A stretch of 64,000 nt of DNA from Trichodesmium sp050015995 (GCF_050015995.1 NZ_JBNHEP010000141.1:1-64000), one strand, 5' to 3'; shown: positions 15,821 through 24,893, counted from the first letter of the stretch. Numbers and translations are program-made. The notes: generated by a model from the letters alone, not told the origin.

Positions 15821-17224
15821 TTACTCCTTTTCCTCCAGTGACAGGTAAGCATATTCACCATGTTCCGGCCAATCTAACCCGCTTTTTTCTTCGTCTGCTT
15901 TGACTCTGATACCAAAAATTGAGTTTATAATCTTAAAGGATAACCAAATTACAACAAAAGACCATCCAGGTATTAATAATGAGCCGACTATTTGCTTAAA
16001 AGTATTGATATCTGTTAAGAAGCCAGTAGCTAATCCTCCCCAAATACCACAAAAGCAGTGTACAGGTATTGCACCAACAGCATCATCAATTTCTTGTTCA
16101 TACAACCAGTTAATACCTATAATGACAACCAGTCCTGCAACTACTCCAATAATTAGAGATTTAATTGGACTGACGGCATCGCATGAAGCTGTAATTCCTA
16201 CAAGTCCCCCTAACAGACTGTTGAGAACAGTTGAGAGGTCTAGTCTACTGTTTGTAAGCTTTCTGTAAACTATGGCAGTGCAAGCACTAGCACAGGCTGC
16301 AATGGTCGTATTTACTACAATTTTTCCTACTTCGTCTGGGGAGCTAACTCCTGCAATACCCAAGGTACTTCCAGCATTAAAGCCGTACCACCCAATCCAC
16401 AAAATAAAAGTTCCCATCGCACCAAGGGGTAAACTGTGGGGCAACAATTGTTTTGCCTCTTCTTTAGTTATTAGTTCTTGATTGAACCTTCCTCTTCGTG
16501 ACTTCAAAATATTTACAATTGCCAAGGAAGCACCCCCTCCAACACCATGAACAACCACAGAGCCAGCAAAATCATGAAAGCCCCATTGACCTAACCAACC
16601 GCCTCCCCAAACCCAATAGCCACTGACTGGGTAAACCAAAGCTGTAATCAAGAATGTCAACAGTAAATATGCCCAGGGCTTAATTCTACCTGCAACAGCT
16701 CCAGAACAGATTGTTGCCGCTGTAGCAGCAAAAGCAGCTTGAAAGAAGAAATCTATATAGAGGGATAAATGTTCTACGCCCTGTCTAGAGCAAGGATCGT
16801 TCAAACCTAAGTAGGATATACTGATGCCGAGAATTTTTGGTATTATATTGATAGATTGACAGTTTTCAGGACGATACATTAACGCATAGCCAAAGAAAAA
16901 GTAAACTATAATTCCCACACAAGCATCAGTAACATTTTTAAACAGGACATTCACTGTATTTTTAGCTGCATTAAATCCTGCCTCCAACATGGCAAAACCT
17001 AGCTGCATCATTAATACTAATATTCCTGCTACTAGCACCCAAAGGTTGTCAACTGCATTCTCTAGGGACACGTTACTAGAGGCTTTTGTGACTTGGGATA
17101 TTACTTGTTCTTGGATATCTTGTGCAGATAATATAGTAGGAAATAGTACAAAAATGGTAACTGTAGCTACTAAAATGAAAATTTTATATAATTTTAACAT
17201 TGCTGAGTATTTATTATCGATCAT
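15821..17224 (-). CDS. amt: Ammonium transporter (Amt family)
   Basis: 467 residues with an N-terminal signal-like segment (residues ~9-34, ending S-A-Q) and about 11 membrane helices. Signature segments include L-G-F-A-M-L-E-A-G-F, A-K-N-T-V-N-V-L-F-K-N, H-D-F-A-G-S-V-V-V-H-G-V-G-G (conserved Asp and pore His) and G-A-I-P-V-H-C-F-C-G-I-W-G-G (second pore His). It imports ammonium or ammonia across the plasma membrane. Its last codons carry the ribosome-binding site of the TIR-like gene. No glnB-type gene is near. It sits inside the split hypA-hypB region. Confidence 0.95.
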   Translation of the reverse strand: MIDNKYSAMLKLYKIFILVATVTIFVLFPTILSAQDIQEQVISQVTKASSNVSLENAVDNLWVLVAGILVLMMQLGFAMLEAGFNAAKNTVNVLFKNVTDACVGIIVYFFFGYALMYRPENCQSINIIPKILGISISYLGLNDPCSRQGVEHLSLYIDFFFQAAFAATAATICSGAVAGRIKPWAYLLLTFLITALVYPVSGYWVWGGGWLGQWGFHDFAGSVVVHGVGGGASLAIVNILKSRRGRFNQELITKEEAKQLLPHSLPLGAMGTFILWIGWYGFNAGSTLGIAGVSSPDEVGKIVVNTTIAACASACTAIVYRKLTNSRLDLSTVLNSLLGGLVGITASCDAVSPIKSLIIGVVAGLVVIIGINWLYEQEIDDAVGAIPVHCFCGIWGGLATGFLTDINTFKQIVGSLLIPGWSFVVIWLSFKIINSIFGIRVKADEEKSGLDWPEHGEYAYLSLEEKE

Positions 17225-17687
17225 ATTTTTTGTCCGATCTACATTGACTCATATTTCTATCATGTTCTAGCATCGCTTTCTGCGAATGGAAGTTAATCAG
17301 AAGATTTTAAATAGCTAGTGAGTGCTGCTATAAGGATATCGGTTTTAGATGAGCCATAGTAAGCAACATATTCCTCTATTCCTCCAATTGAGAATAAAGT
17401 CCCAACAATTTCCTAAAAGTAATTGGTTTATTGAACATTTTACTATCGAATAACATAAACAAATATTGTCTTACATTATATAGCGTAAATTTTACTGAAC
17501 AGGAAAAGTTGAAGTAGACATCTCCAGAAAAGAGGGAACACTTAACACTTAACTGGGAACACTTAACCCACCCCTAACCCCTCCCAGGAGGGGAGTAATT
17601 GATAATTTATGGATAATAATTGATTTTATTTTTGATTTTTGGAGATGTCTAGTAGTTAATTTGAGGTTTGCCTCAATTTTTTTGATA
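17225..17687. other. Gene-free 460 bp between amt and hypA
   Basis: No gene on either strand. It presumably carries the amt promoter. A C-run/G-run repeat (CCACCCCTAACCCCTCCCAGG type) lies at about 17567-17597. Just after the hypA stop, ATGTGTGTAATATC keeps a hypB-like start word that is no longer connected to hypB. Confidence 0.6.
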
Positions 17688-18032
17688 TTACACACATAAT
17701 TCTTCTACCTCCATTTCCTTAATTTTAAGTTCTTGACCTTGAATAATATCAAGTTCAACACTGTTACAAACATGACAAACGCCGAATGGTTGCTCTAGGG
17801 GAATTTCTGTTGCGCATTGACGACATTTTCCTAAACCGGGAATTTTGATAATTTCTAAAGTTGCCCCTTCTAAAACAGTACCTTTACTACAAACATCAAA
17901 ACAAAATTCAATAGCATCAGGCATAATAGCAGAAAGTTCACCTATCTCTAAGGTGACTCTTTTGACCGATTTGTCTTTAGCGTTTTCGGCAACTATAGCA
18001 ACAATATTTTGAGTAATTCCTAATTCGTGCAT
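17688..18032 (-). CDS. hypA: HypA, hydrogenase nickel metallochaperone
   Basis: 114 residues from M-H-E-L-G-I-T at 18032; Met1-His2 are the nickel ligands, so the upstream in-frame ATG at 18059 is not the start. The zinc site is C-R-Q-C ... C-H-V-C. The C-terminal tail E-M-E-V-E-E-L-C-V extends past the core. HypA partners HypB in nickel delivery to NiFe hydrogenase. Its 3' end is the source of the duplicate at 13577-13627. Confidence 0.96.
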   Translation of the reverse strand: MHELGITQNIVAIVAENAKDKSVKRVTLEIGELSAIMPDAIEFCFDVCSKGTVLEGATLEIIKIPGLGKCRQCATEIPLEQPFGVCHVCNSVELDIIQGQELKIKEMEVEELCV

Positions 18033-18209
18033 ATTTAAAATATTTTTCCAGTTTTTCAAGTAATTTTTCAGCTAAAATTTAGAAGATAGGGAGAGAACTT
18101 TTAGCCTAAAAAATTTAGTTTGAGACTATTTATATTGACCGATCAAAAAACTATTTTCTCTCTCCCCAAAAAATGTCAGTAGTAGGCGATCGCCTACCAC
18201 ATTTTTTAA

Positions 18210-19007
18210 CTACAAAAGTTCATCAGGGTTAATACCTCTTTCTCTGAGAAGTTCTGCTAGTCGGTCAGCTCGTTGTTTTTCTTGTTCGGCTCGTTGTTTT
18301 TCTTGTTCTGCTCGTTGCTTTTCTTGTTCGGCTCGTTGTTTTTCTTGTTCTGCACGTTCATCTCCAGTTAACAAAATATTCCCCGAATCATCACACCAGC
18401 GCAACCAATCATATTCTTTTCCTTCAAAAATACCATGCCAAATTGTTAAACCCAATCCCACTTGAGACAAATAGAAATTTCCTAGCTCTACATAACTATT
18501 ACCTCGTAATTCATATACTCGTAAAATAGTTTCCCCAAGTTGTTTAAGTGGGTCAAAAACGACATAATAACCAACCGCAGCAAAAGCATAATCTTGTAAT
18601 TTACTACCTAGTTCATTACCAATTTTATTAGAGACAATTTCGATAGCTATTTCTGGAGGTTTGCCAAAAGAAAATACAAAATAAGAACGATTCTGTTTTT
18701 GACTCCAATCTTCCGGTACTTTGACTCGTAAACTAAGGAGAACGTCTGGTACAAGTGGTGGTATTTTATTGCCGTAAAAAAGTCCTACATTCGCAGTTGC
18801 TAAAAATTGTAAGTCTGTTGAAAAAGAACTATATAAAGTAGTAGTTAATAGTCGTTGTTGTTTCTCAGTAATTAAATTATCCACAGGAGTATCATCCTCA
18901 GTAATAATATCACTAATATCTGGTTCTACAAATTCAAAATCTTCTGGTTGATTTTTGAAACTTTTGGGGGATGATTCAATATTTGTTTGTATTGGTAATG
19001 TAGACAT
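18210..19007 (-). CDS. Uma2/DUF820 family protein (PD-(D/E)XK nuclease fold) with coiled-coil tail
   Basis: 265 residues, full length for the family: V-P-D-V-L-L-S-L, P-E-I-A-I-E-I-V-S, G-N-E-L-G-S-K-L-Q-D-Y and Y-Y-V-V-F-D-P. The core (~40-205) is the restriction-endonuclease-like fold. The tail has four copies of the heptad R-A-E-Q-E-K-Q, forming a coiled coil, then L-R-E-R-G-I-N-P-D-E-L-L. Uma2 genes are very numerous in cyanobacteria and their biological role is not established. The heptad repeat is encoded by a 21 bp tandem array and is probably length-variable. Confidence 0.9.
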   Translation of the reverse strand: MSTLPIQTNIESSPKSFKNQPEDFEFVEPDISDIITEDDTPVDNLITEKQQRLLTTTLYSSFSTDLQFLATANVGLFYGNKIPPLVPDVLLSLRVKVPEDWSQKQNRSYFVFSFGKPPEIAIEIVSNKIGNELGSKLQDYAFAAVGYYVVFDPLKQLGETILRVYELRGNSYVELGNFYLSQVGLGLTIWHGIFEGKEYDWLRWCDDSGNILLTGDERAEQEKQRAEQEKQRAEQEKQRAEQEKQRADRLAELLRERGINPDELL

Positions 19008-19023
19008 AATTTTTTTCCTTTAT

Positions 19024-19078
19024 TAATTAGGGAATAGGGAATAGGGAATAGGGAACAGGGAACAGGAAATAGGAAATA
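19024..19078. repeat. GGGAATA tandem repeat
   Basis: Six to seven copies of GGGAATA/GGGAACA upstream of the Uma2 gene. Similar runs are near 45079-45100. Confidence 0.8.
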
Positions 19079-19148
19079 TAGGAATAGTCCTATAAGTGTA
19101 CCTCACTATCCTCAAAAGTGCTGTAAATCAATTATTAATTATTAATTA

Positions 19149-19436
19149 TTAATTGTTGAAAGACTGCCACAAAGCATCAACTTCATCTGGTGCATAAATA
19201 TCCTCACTTGTTAATTCCACAAAATCTTGTAAACGACGATTTAAAAAAGTTCTAGCAACTTTAATTATTTCTGCTTCTGGATAATTAGAATGAACCCAAA
19301 TATTAACTTCAAAGGAATTTATTCCATCTGAGTGTAGCAAGAATTTGACCAGATGATATTTATCAGAAAATCCAGGACGTTCTTGATACTTATTAAGTTC
19401 AATAATTTCAATTTTAGCATCAAAAAAAATTGTCAT
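19149..19436 (-). CDS. Conserved-looking hypothetical protein
   Basis: 95 residues, starting M-T-I-F-F-D-A-K-I-E-I and containing F-E-V-N-I-W-V-H-S-N-Y-P-E-A-E. No family recognised. The C-terminus (S-F-N-N, stop) ends in an ATTAATTATTAATTATT repeat like those that border the MITEs at 42 kb and 63.7 kb, so the true 3' end may have been replaced. The coding frame has normal composition for this genome. Confidence 0.6.
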   Translation of the reverse strand: MTIFFDAKIEIIELNKYQERPGFSDKYHLVKFLLHSDGINSFEVNIWVHSNYPEAEIIKVARTFLNRRLQDFVELTSEDIYAPDEVDALWQSFNN

Positions 19437-19556
19437 GTTCTTTAAATATTCAGGTTTTAAACTTAAAAATTTGATATTAATATTATCTCCGGTTGAATAC
19501 TTATACTTTTTTGAAGTCAGGAAGGCAGAAGGCAGAAGAAAAAAAGCTTCAAAGGG

Positions 19557-20130
19557 AAAATATTTTTTGAGCGAGTGTCAAAGTTTTGAGCCGATAAAAT
19601 TTGACTTTTAACTTCTAGAAGTGGGATGATTGGGAGACCAAACCCCTACAAAATTTTCATCATCCCTACATTCGTGAAAAAAATCTTTGGGAAAATATTT
19701 TTTGAGCGAGTGTCAAAGTTTTGAGCCGATAAAATTTGACTTTNNNNNNNNNNNNNNNNNNNNNNNNNNNNNNNNNNNNNNNNNNNNNNNNNNNNNNNNN
19801 NNNNNNNNNNNNNNNNNNNNNNNNNNNNNNNNNNNNNNNNNNNTAACTTCTAGAAGTGGGAGGGTTGGGATAACAAACCCCTACAAAATTTCCATCATCT
19901 GTACATCTGTGAAAAAATCCTTGTCTTGCTCCTCTCTAACAAATTCTTGGTAGAAAGAAGGTACTTATGCTGAAGTCAAAAAAAGGTTCAAAGCAAAAAT
20001 ATTTTGTGAGCAACTGTCAAAATTTTTAGCCCATAAAATCTTAGTTTTAAATTCTATAAGTGGGAGGGTTTGGAGACATTACCCCTACAAAATTTCCATC
20101 ATCCGTGCATCCGTGCCCAAATCCGTGTCT
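19557..20130. repeat. ~135 bp tandem repeat with an internal scaffold gap
   Basis: Three to four copies of a unit beginning GGAAAATATTTTTTGAGCGA and containing CTTCTAGAAGTGGGA and CCCCTACAAAATTT. Copies start at about 19557, 19690 and 19970. A 100 N gap at 19744-19843 lies inside it. The 88-residue frame across the gap is an artefact. Confidence 0.85.
19744..19843. other. Scaffold gap (100 N)
   Basis: Exactly 100 N inside a tandem repeat. Confidence 0.99.
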
Positions 20131-20161
20131 TGCTCTTGTCTTGCTCTTGTCTTGTTCCTCC

Positions 20162-21268
20162 CTAACAAATTCTTGGCAATTGGTCTCCTACTAACATATC
20201 TACAATACGCTCGGTGCCGAAGGTGGTTTGCAACAATAAAATTCCAGGAGGAGAAGCAATAACTTCCCCCACAATAGCAGCATCAATACCCGCAGGATGA
20301 GATTTCATTGCTGCCAAAACAGTTTCCGCCTTTTCTCCAGGCACCATTGTGACTAATTTACCTTCATTGGCAAAATATAAAGGGTCGAGACCGAGAATTT
20401 CACAGACTCCCTGCACCTCCTCCCGCACTGGTAGAGAAGATTCAAAAAGTCGTATCCCTACTTCCGAACTCATAGCAAATTCATTTAATACTGTTGCTAA
20501 ACCCCCACGGGTAGCATCTCGCATCGCCCTAACTTCCGGACAAACATCAAGAATAGTATCAACCAAACCATTCAAAGGTTGAGTATCGCTGTTAACTTCC
20601 GTTTCTAAAGCTAAGTCTCCACGGGCGATCGTAATAGCTGCTCCGTGGTCTCCAAGATAACCATTCACAATAACGGCATCCCCTGGTTGAAGATTTTGGG
20701 CAGAAATAGAAACGCCGGAGCGAATTACACCTACCCCCGCAGTATTGATAAATAATTTGTCCGCAGCACCTCGGTGAACAACTTTTGTGTCTCCAGTGAC
20801 TATCTTTACTCCAGCGACATCTGCTGCTGCTTTCATACTTTTTGCTATTTCTCGGAGAGAGTCAATAGGAAAACCTTCTTCAATAATCATTCCGCAGGAG
20901 AGATATAAGGGTTTTGCCCCACTTACAGCTAGATCGTTAACAGTACCGTTGACTGCCAGTTCGCCAATATTGCCACCAGGAAAAAATATGGGGTCAATTA
21001 CATAAGAGTCGGTAGTAAAAGCGAGTCTGTCTCCTTGAGCAGTAAAACTTGCCAGGTCAAATGTTGCTTGGTCTTCTAGTTGAGATAGGGTGGGGTTGTC
21101 AAAGTTGCTGACAAAAATATCTTCTATCAGGTCGCGCATTGCTTTGCCACCGCTACCGTGAGCGAGAGTAATGTTGGTGTCGCGCACTTTTGTCGGGCGA
21201 CGTCGCGCTCGTTCAATTTTTTTAAATAAAGGATGTTGTGTGGGTTCGTTGGAAGTAGAGTTTGTCAT
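20162..21268 (-). CDS. hypE: HypE, carbamoyl-dehydratase for the hydrogenase Fe ligands
   Basis: 368 residues of the PurM-like fold. Visible are L-A-H-G-S-G-G-K-A-M, F-T-T-D-S-Y-V-I-D-P, G-E-L-A-V-N-G-T-V-N-D-L-A-V, V-T-G-D-T-K-V-V and D-A-T-R-G-G-L-A-T-V-L-N-E. It ends in P-R-I-C: the terminal cysteine receives the carbamoyl group from HypF and is dehydrated to thiocyanate, the source of CN ligands. The start codon directly abuts CAGTTAT heptamers, so no standard ribosome-binding site is present. Confidence 0.97.
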   Translation of the reverse strand: MTNSTSNEPTQHPLFKKIERARRRPTKVRDTNITLAHGSGGKAMRDLIEDIFVSNFDNPTLSQLEDQATFDLASFTAQGDRLAFTTDSYVIDPIFFPGGNIGELAVNGTVNDLAVSGAKPLYLSCGMIIEEGFPIDSLREIAKSMKAAADVAGVKIVTGDTKVVHRGAADKLFINTAGVGVIRSGVSISAQNLQPGDAVIVNGYLGDHGAAITIARGDLALETEVNSDTQPLNGLVDTILDVCPEVRAMRDATRGGLATVLNEFAMSSEVGIRLFESSLPVREEVQGVCEILGLDPLYFANEGKLVTMVPGEKAETVLAAMKSHPAGIDAAIVGEVIASPPGILLLQTTFGTERIVDMLVGDQLPRIC

Positions 21269-21290
21269 TTCAGTTATCAGTTATCAGTTA
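21269..21290. repeat. CAGTTAT heptamer run abutting the hypE start
   Basis: The minus strand ends in CTGAAATG, with ATG being the hypE start, as at two Uma2 genes. Confidence 0.85.
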
Positions 21291-21331
21291 TTATATTATG
21301 TTCGGTTAAATAGTTATTATAATTAAAGTTC

Positions 21332-21381
21332 GTAGTATAGCTCTCAGCCCTATCTACAGTTCGGGCTGAGAGCTATACTAC
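21332..21381. repeat. Perfect 19 bp hairpin
   Basis: GTAGTATAGCTCTCAGCCC and its exact complement separated by 12 bp. It belongs to the same hairpin class as 12641-12694. Confidence 0.8.
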
Positions 21382-21505
21382 AAACAAAAAATTTATTATA
21401 AGTGATTATCCGCAATTCGTAGCTCCCCCGGAGGGGGCACATGATATTAGTTATTAGTAGCTCCTACTTACTTAGGTAGGAAACTTTAAAGTTGGAAATT
21501 TCTTT

Positions 21506-21600
21506 CTACAAAACTTCATCTGGGTTAATACCTCTTTCTCTGAGAATTTCTGTCAGTCTATCTGCCCGTTATTTTTCTTGTTCGGCACGTTCATCTACAG
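21506..21600 (-). pseudogene. Remnant of a Uma2 C-terminal tail
   Basis: The sequence matches the end of the Uma2 gene at 18210 (L-R-E-R-G-I-N-P-D-E type tail and E-Q-E-K heptad) but carries a stop and lacks the nuclease core. Confidence 0.75.
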
Positions 21601-21617
21601 ATTACATTACTTCTTAA

Positions 21618-22082
21618 TTATTGAATTTTCAGGCGACATAATCTTACCTTTTCTATAATATTGGCTCCCATTTTTTCATAGAAGTTAATACCTTGAGAAT
21701 TGTTAATATTAACAGTCCAATCAATTCTACCGCAACCCGTTTCTTCAGCTATTTGATATAGACGAGTCATTAAAGCTTTACCAATTTTTTGACCTCGGTA
21801 TTCTTCTTTTAAATATAAATCATCCAGCCAAATTCCAGGTTTAGCTAAAAATGTAGAATAAATTCGATGATAACTAGCGAAACCTACAGTTTTTCCTTCT
21901 ACTTCAGCTAATAAAATATAAGTGAGAGGAGTTGTGCCGAATAGATCGTTATTTAGTTGTTCGGTTGTTGCTTTTAGAGATTCGGGACAGCCGTCAAATT
22001 TTGCTTTTAAATAGAGCAATTCCATAATTTTTTTTATGTCACTGGGAACTGCTTCTCTGATTACTATTTCTGTATGAAGCAT
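21618..22082 (-). CDS. GNAT family N-acetyltransferase
   Basis: About 154 residues from M-L-H-T-E-I-V-I-R-E-A at 22082. The longer in-frame start at 22154 lies inside a MITE end and is less likely. The GNAT fold is shown by I-W-L-D-D-L-Y-L-K-E-E-Y-R-G-Q-K-I-G-K-A-L (acetyl-CoA pyrophosphate loop R-G-x-x-I-G-K) and N-I-N-N-S-Q-G-I-N-F-Y-E-K-M-G-A. It resembles the diamine/polyamine acetyltransferase group; the substrate is unknown. It lies between hyp genes without an obvious link. Confidence 0.88.
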   Translation of the reverse strand: MLHTEIVIREAVPSDIKKIMELLYLKAKFDGCPESLKATTEQLNNDLFGTTPLTYILLAEVEGKTVGFASYHRIYSTFLAKPGIWLDDLYLKEEYRGQKIGKALMTRLYQIAEETGCGRIDWTVNINNSQGINFYEKMGANIIEKVRLCRLKIQ

Positions 22083-22145
22083 AATTTTTAGATGGCTATT
22101 TATTTCTAAATAATTTGAATTGTAGCAGTTGCTATTAGTATGATG

Positions 22146-22279
22146 ATATAGCAATCCTATTTTATTCGTGTCAAAAATCTTACTGCTTTTTAGGGAACAG
22201 AGAATAGGAAACAGGTAAGAATTTAAGTATTTTTTATTTACTTTTTGATTACCCGCAACCTATGCGCGGATTGCTATAT
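22146..22279. mobile_element. MITE (ATATAGCAATCC ends), copy 1
   Basis: ATATAGCAATCC at 22146-22157 is inverted as GGATTGCTATAT at 22268-22279. The interior (TTTTATTCGTGTCAAAAAT ... TTTACTTTTTGATT) is about 80% like copy 2 at 22732-22869. The two flank the tautomerase gene. Confidence 0.8.
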
Positions 22280-22480
22280 TCTCCGTCGATCTTAAATTTA
22301 GTCCGTACTGCAAATTTAGGGGCAAATTCCAATTCGCCCCTACTAATACCATGTCCGCTTAATTAGCGATAAAAAAACTTTCCCCTCCTAATATATTCTT
22401 TTTTCCAACACTTCTCTCTCCTGATTCCTGAGTTCTGACTCCTGCCTAATTACTGCTAATTTTTACCAGAAAATTAACTA

Positions 22481-22708
22481 TTATTTTCTATTATTTTCTA
22501 CTTTTTCTGCATGACGACCGGGATGTTTATCAATATGAAGTTGACCGCCGACTGCCCAATTTTCTCGACGAAATTCGTCTATATGAACTGTTACCCATTC
22601 TGGTTTTGTTCCTAAAGTAGAAACAACAGTATCAGTCACAGCTTTTGCTAGTTTACGTTTTAATTCAACGGAATGACCGTCAGCAATTTGAATTGTTATA
22701 AATGGCAT
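22481..22708 (-). CDS. 4-oxalocrotonate tautomerase family protein
   Basis: 75 residues beginning M-P-F-I-T-I-Q: after Met removal, Pro1 is the catalytic base of the family. E-L-K-R-K-L-A-K-A-V-T-D and V-T-V-H-I-D-E fit the beta-alpha-beta fold. The function in cyanobacteria is unassigned. It is bordered on both sides by copies of the same MITE. Confidence 0.88.
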   Translation of the reverse strand: MPFITIQIADGHSVELKRKLAKAVTDTVVSTLGTKPEWVTVHIDEFRRENWAVGGQLHIDKHPGRHAEKVENNRK

Positions 22709-22731
22709 AATTTTTTCCTCCTAATTTGTTT

Positions 22732-22869
22732 ATATAGCAATCCTATTTTATTCATGTCAAAAATTTTACTGCTTTTTAGAGAACACTGAACTGATAACAG
22801 GTAACAGGTAAGAGTTTCAGTTTTTTTATTTACTTTTTGATTTGTCAAAACCTATTTAGGATTACTATA
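22732..22869. mobile_element. MITE (ATATAGCAATCC ends), copy 2
   Basis: ATATAGCAATCC at 22732-22743 is inverted as GGATTACTATA at 22859-22869, with an interior like copy 1. The following 296 bp to hypD hold no gene that I can see. Confidence 0.75.
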
Positions 22870-23165
22870 GCAATTTCCATGCTAGTGAGTTAAAAAAATG
22901 TTGGTTTTAGGGACTAGGCAGTAGCAATTCGAGAAATAGAGAATGGAGAAGAAGAAAAACAACTTTACCTGAGTAATACCGTTTCACGGAAGTCAAAAGT
23001 CATGCATTAAGATTTTGTAGGGTAACAACTTTGACGCGCTCAGTAATTTCAGGCAGTTATTTCACTTATGGGTTTTTAAACTATTTGTGACATCTTTAAA
23101 ATGAATTAGTATAACTTAAGAAATACTATATTTGTTAAATTTTTCCTTTTCTCTCAGTTGCGGAG

Positions 23166-24317
23166 TTAAGATGCCACCACTTCAGCTTTTTTTCCTTTTT
23201 CTTTCTTAAACAACCGACCATATTTATAATAAGCAGCACAAGCGCCTTCAGAGGAAACCATGCAAGTGCCGATAGGATTTTCTGGAGTACAAGCAGTACC
23301 AAATACCTTACATTGCCAAGGTTTCAAAACACCTTTGAGAATTTCCCCACATTGGCAAGCTTTAGCATCAGCAACTTTTTTGTTAGGCACACAAAACTTG
23401 ACCTCAGCATCAAAACAGGCATAAGCATCAGTAATTTTTAACCCAGACTCAGGAATATCTCCCAAACCACGCCACTCAAACTTTTCTCGCACTTCAAATA
23501 CTTTGCCCATTGCTTCCAGTGCTACCCTATTACCACCTTCTTTCACCACACGACTATATTGATTTTCTACCTCACAACGACCTTCTAGCATTTGTTGTAA
23601 CAACATCCAGATAGACTGCAAAATATCCAGAGGTTCAAATCCTGATACGACCAAAGGTTTATGATATTTTTCCAAAATGACGCGATAGGGTTGAGTACCA
23701 ATAACCATACTCACATGACCAGGTCCGACAAAACCTTGCAATTCTAAATCTGGGTTACTCAGTAACGCTTCTAGAGCGGGTACAACCAAAACATGATTGC
23801 TAAAAATGCTAAAGTTGTTGATGCCTTCCGCTTCTGCTTGCAAAATAGTTAATGCTGCACTGGGGGCGGTAGTTTCAAAACCTAAACCAAAGAAAATTAT
23901 CTCTTTGTCTAGGTTTTCCTTAGCTATCTTCAAACTATCCAGGGGCGAATAAACCATCCGAATATCTGCACCTTGAGCTTTTGCCTGCAACAAACTTTTT
24001 TTGGAACCGGGCACGCGCATCGCATCACCGAAAGTGGTAAAAATAACGTTGAGTTTTTCCGACAAAGCGATCGCGTCATCTAATCTACCCCTTGGCATGA
24101 CGCAAACCGGACATCCCGGGCCATGTATTAGTTCGATATTATTAGGTAAAACTTCCTCAATGCCATATTTGAAAATAGAGTGAGTGTGACCGCCACAAAC
24201 TTCCATTATTTTTAGTGGGTGTTCTGTGGTGTATCCTAATTTTTGGCTGAGTTTATCAATTTCTCTTACTAAACCTTGCGCTTTGTGGGGGTCGCGAAAT
24301 TCTTTAATGTATTTCAT
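23166..24317 (-). CDS. hypD: HypD, Fe-S scaffold for Fe(CN)2CO assembly
   Basis: 383 residues. Conserved cysteine motifs are all visible: M-E-V-C-G-G-H-T-H-S near residue 40, G-P-G-C-P-V-C-V-M-P near 68-75, and the C-terminal [4Fe-4S] ligands C-V-P-N-K-K ... C-Q-C-G-E ... C-K-V-F-G-T-A-C ... G-T-C-M-V-S-S-E-G-A-C. With HypC it collects Fe, CO2 or CO and CN from HypE. Full length. Confidence 0.98.
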   Translation of the reverse strand: MKYIKEFRDPHKAQGLVREIDKLSQKLGYTTEHPLKIMEVCGGHTHSIFKYGIEEVLPNNIELIHGPGCPVCVMPRGRLDDAIALSEKLNVIFTTFGDAMRVPGSKKSLLQAKAQGADIRMVYSPLDSLKIAKENLDKEIIFFGLGFETTAPSAALTILQAEAEGINNFSIFSNHVLVVPALEALLSNPDLELQGFVGPGHVSMVIGTQPYRVILEKYHKPLVVSGFEPLDILQSIWMLLQQMLEGRCEVENQYSRVVKEGGNRVALEAMGKVFEVREKFEWRGLGDIPESGLKITDAYACFDAEVKFCVPNKKVADAKACQCGEILKGVLKPWQCKVFGTACTPENPIGTCMVSSEGACAAYYKYGRLFKKEKGKKAEVVAS

Positions 24318-24644
24318 CTATTTTTTCTGTTTCTGTTGTAAGTTGTCATATTGTAGGTTGGGTTAAGCGCTAGCGCAACCCAACTAAAGTATCTATAATT
24401 TTATTTACTGGGTATATTGGTATATTCAATTTTCTATGTAAGATAAGCTCCGAAAATGGTTCGTCAAACAAACTTAATATCTCTTGATCTGTTGGGTTTC
24501 GTTTCCTCAACCCAACCTACATCTACTAACAAATCAGTTATCGGAAATAAATATCATAATAATACGTTGGGTTTCGTTCCTCAAGCCAACTTACATCTAT
24601 GTACTGAATATGCTGGGTCTCATTTCTTCAACCCAACCTACCTT
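24318..24644. repeat. Spacer with AACCCAAC repeats
   Basis: Four or more copies of short units such as TTGGGTTTCGTT and CAACCCAACCTACATCTA separate hypD from hypC. No gene is supported. Confidence 0.7.
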
Positions 24645-24893
24645 TTAATTCATTACCGCAGCAACTTCCTGCAATAATTTCAAAGTTTCTGTTGCCTCTT
24701 CCTCATCTAAACGGTTCATGGCAAAACCCACATGAACTAACACCCAGTCACCAATACATGACTCAACCGGATGTTTTTCATCAACTATGCAGGCAATATT
24801 AACCTCTCGTTTCACCCCACTAATATTAACCGTTGCCAACTTATGCTCGGCATCAGTTATTTCTATAATTTGACCGGGAATACCTAAACACAT
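24645..24893 (-). CDS. hypC: HypC, hydrogenase maturation chaperone
   Basis: 82 residues starting M-C-L-G-I-P-G-Q-I at 24893. Cys2 is the Fe ligand, so the in-frame start 18 bp upstream is not used. G-D-W-V-L-V-H-V-G-F-A is the classic HypC core. It shuttles Fe(CN)2CO from HypD to the hydrogenase large subunit. Confidence 0.97.
   Translation of the reverse strand: MCLGIPGQIIEITDAEHKLATVNISGVKREVNIACIVDEKHPVESCIGDWVLVHVGFAMNRLDEEEATETLKLLQEVAAVMN

Noticed and set aside
15821..15861. Upstream start of the TIR-like gene overlapping amt
   Set aside because: The ATG at 15810 has a better ribosome-binding site and avoids a 41 bp overlap.
17157..17170. NtcA-like site GTA-N8-TAC (GTAACTGTAGCTAC) near the amt start
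   Set aside because: It lies inside the amt signal-peptide codons, downstream of the start, so it is most likely chance. No such site was seen in the upstream spacer.
19687..19953. 88-codon frame across the N run
   Set aside because: It is formed by reading through 100 N and repeat sequence.
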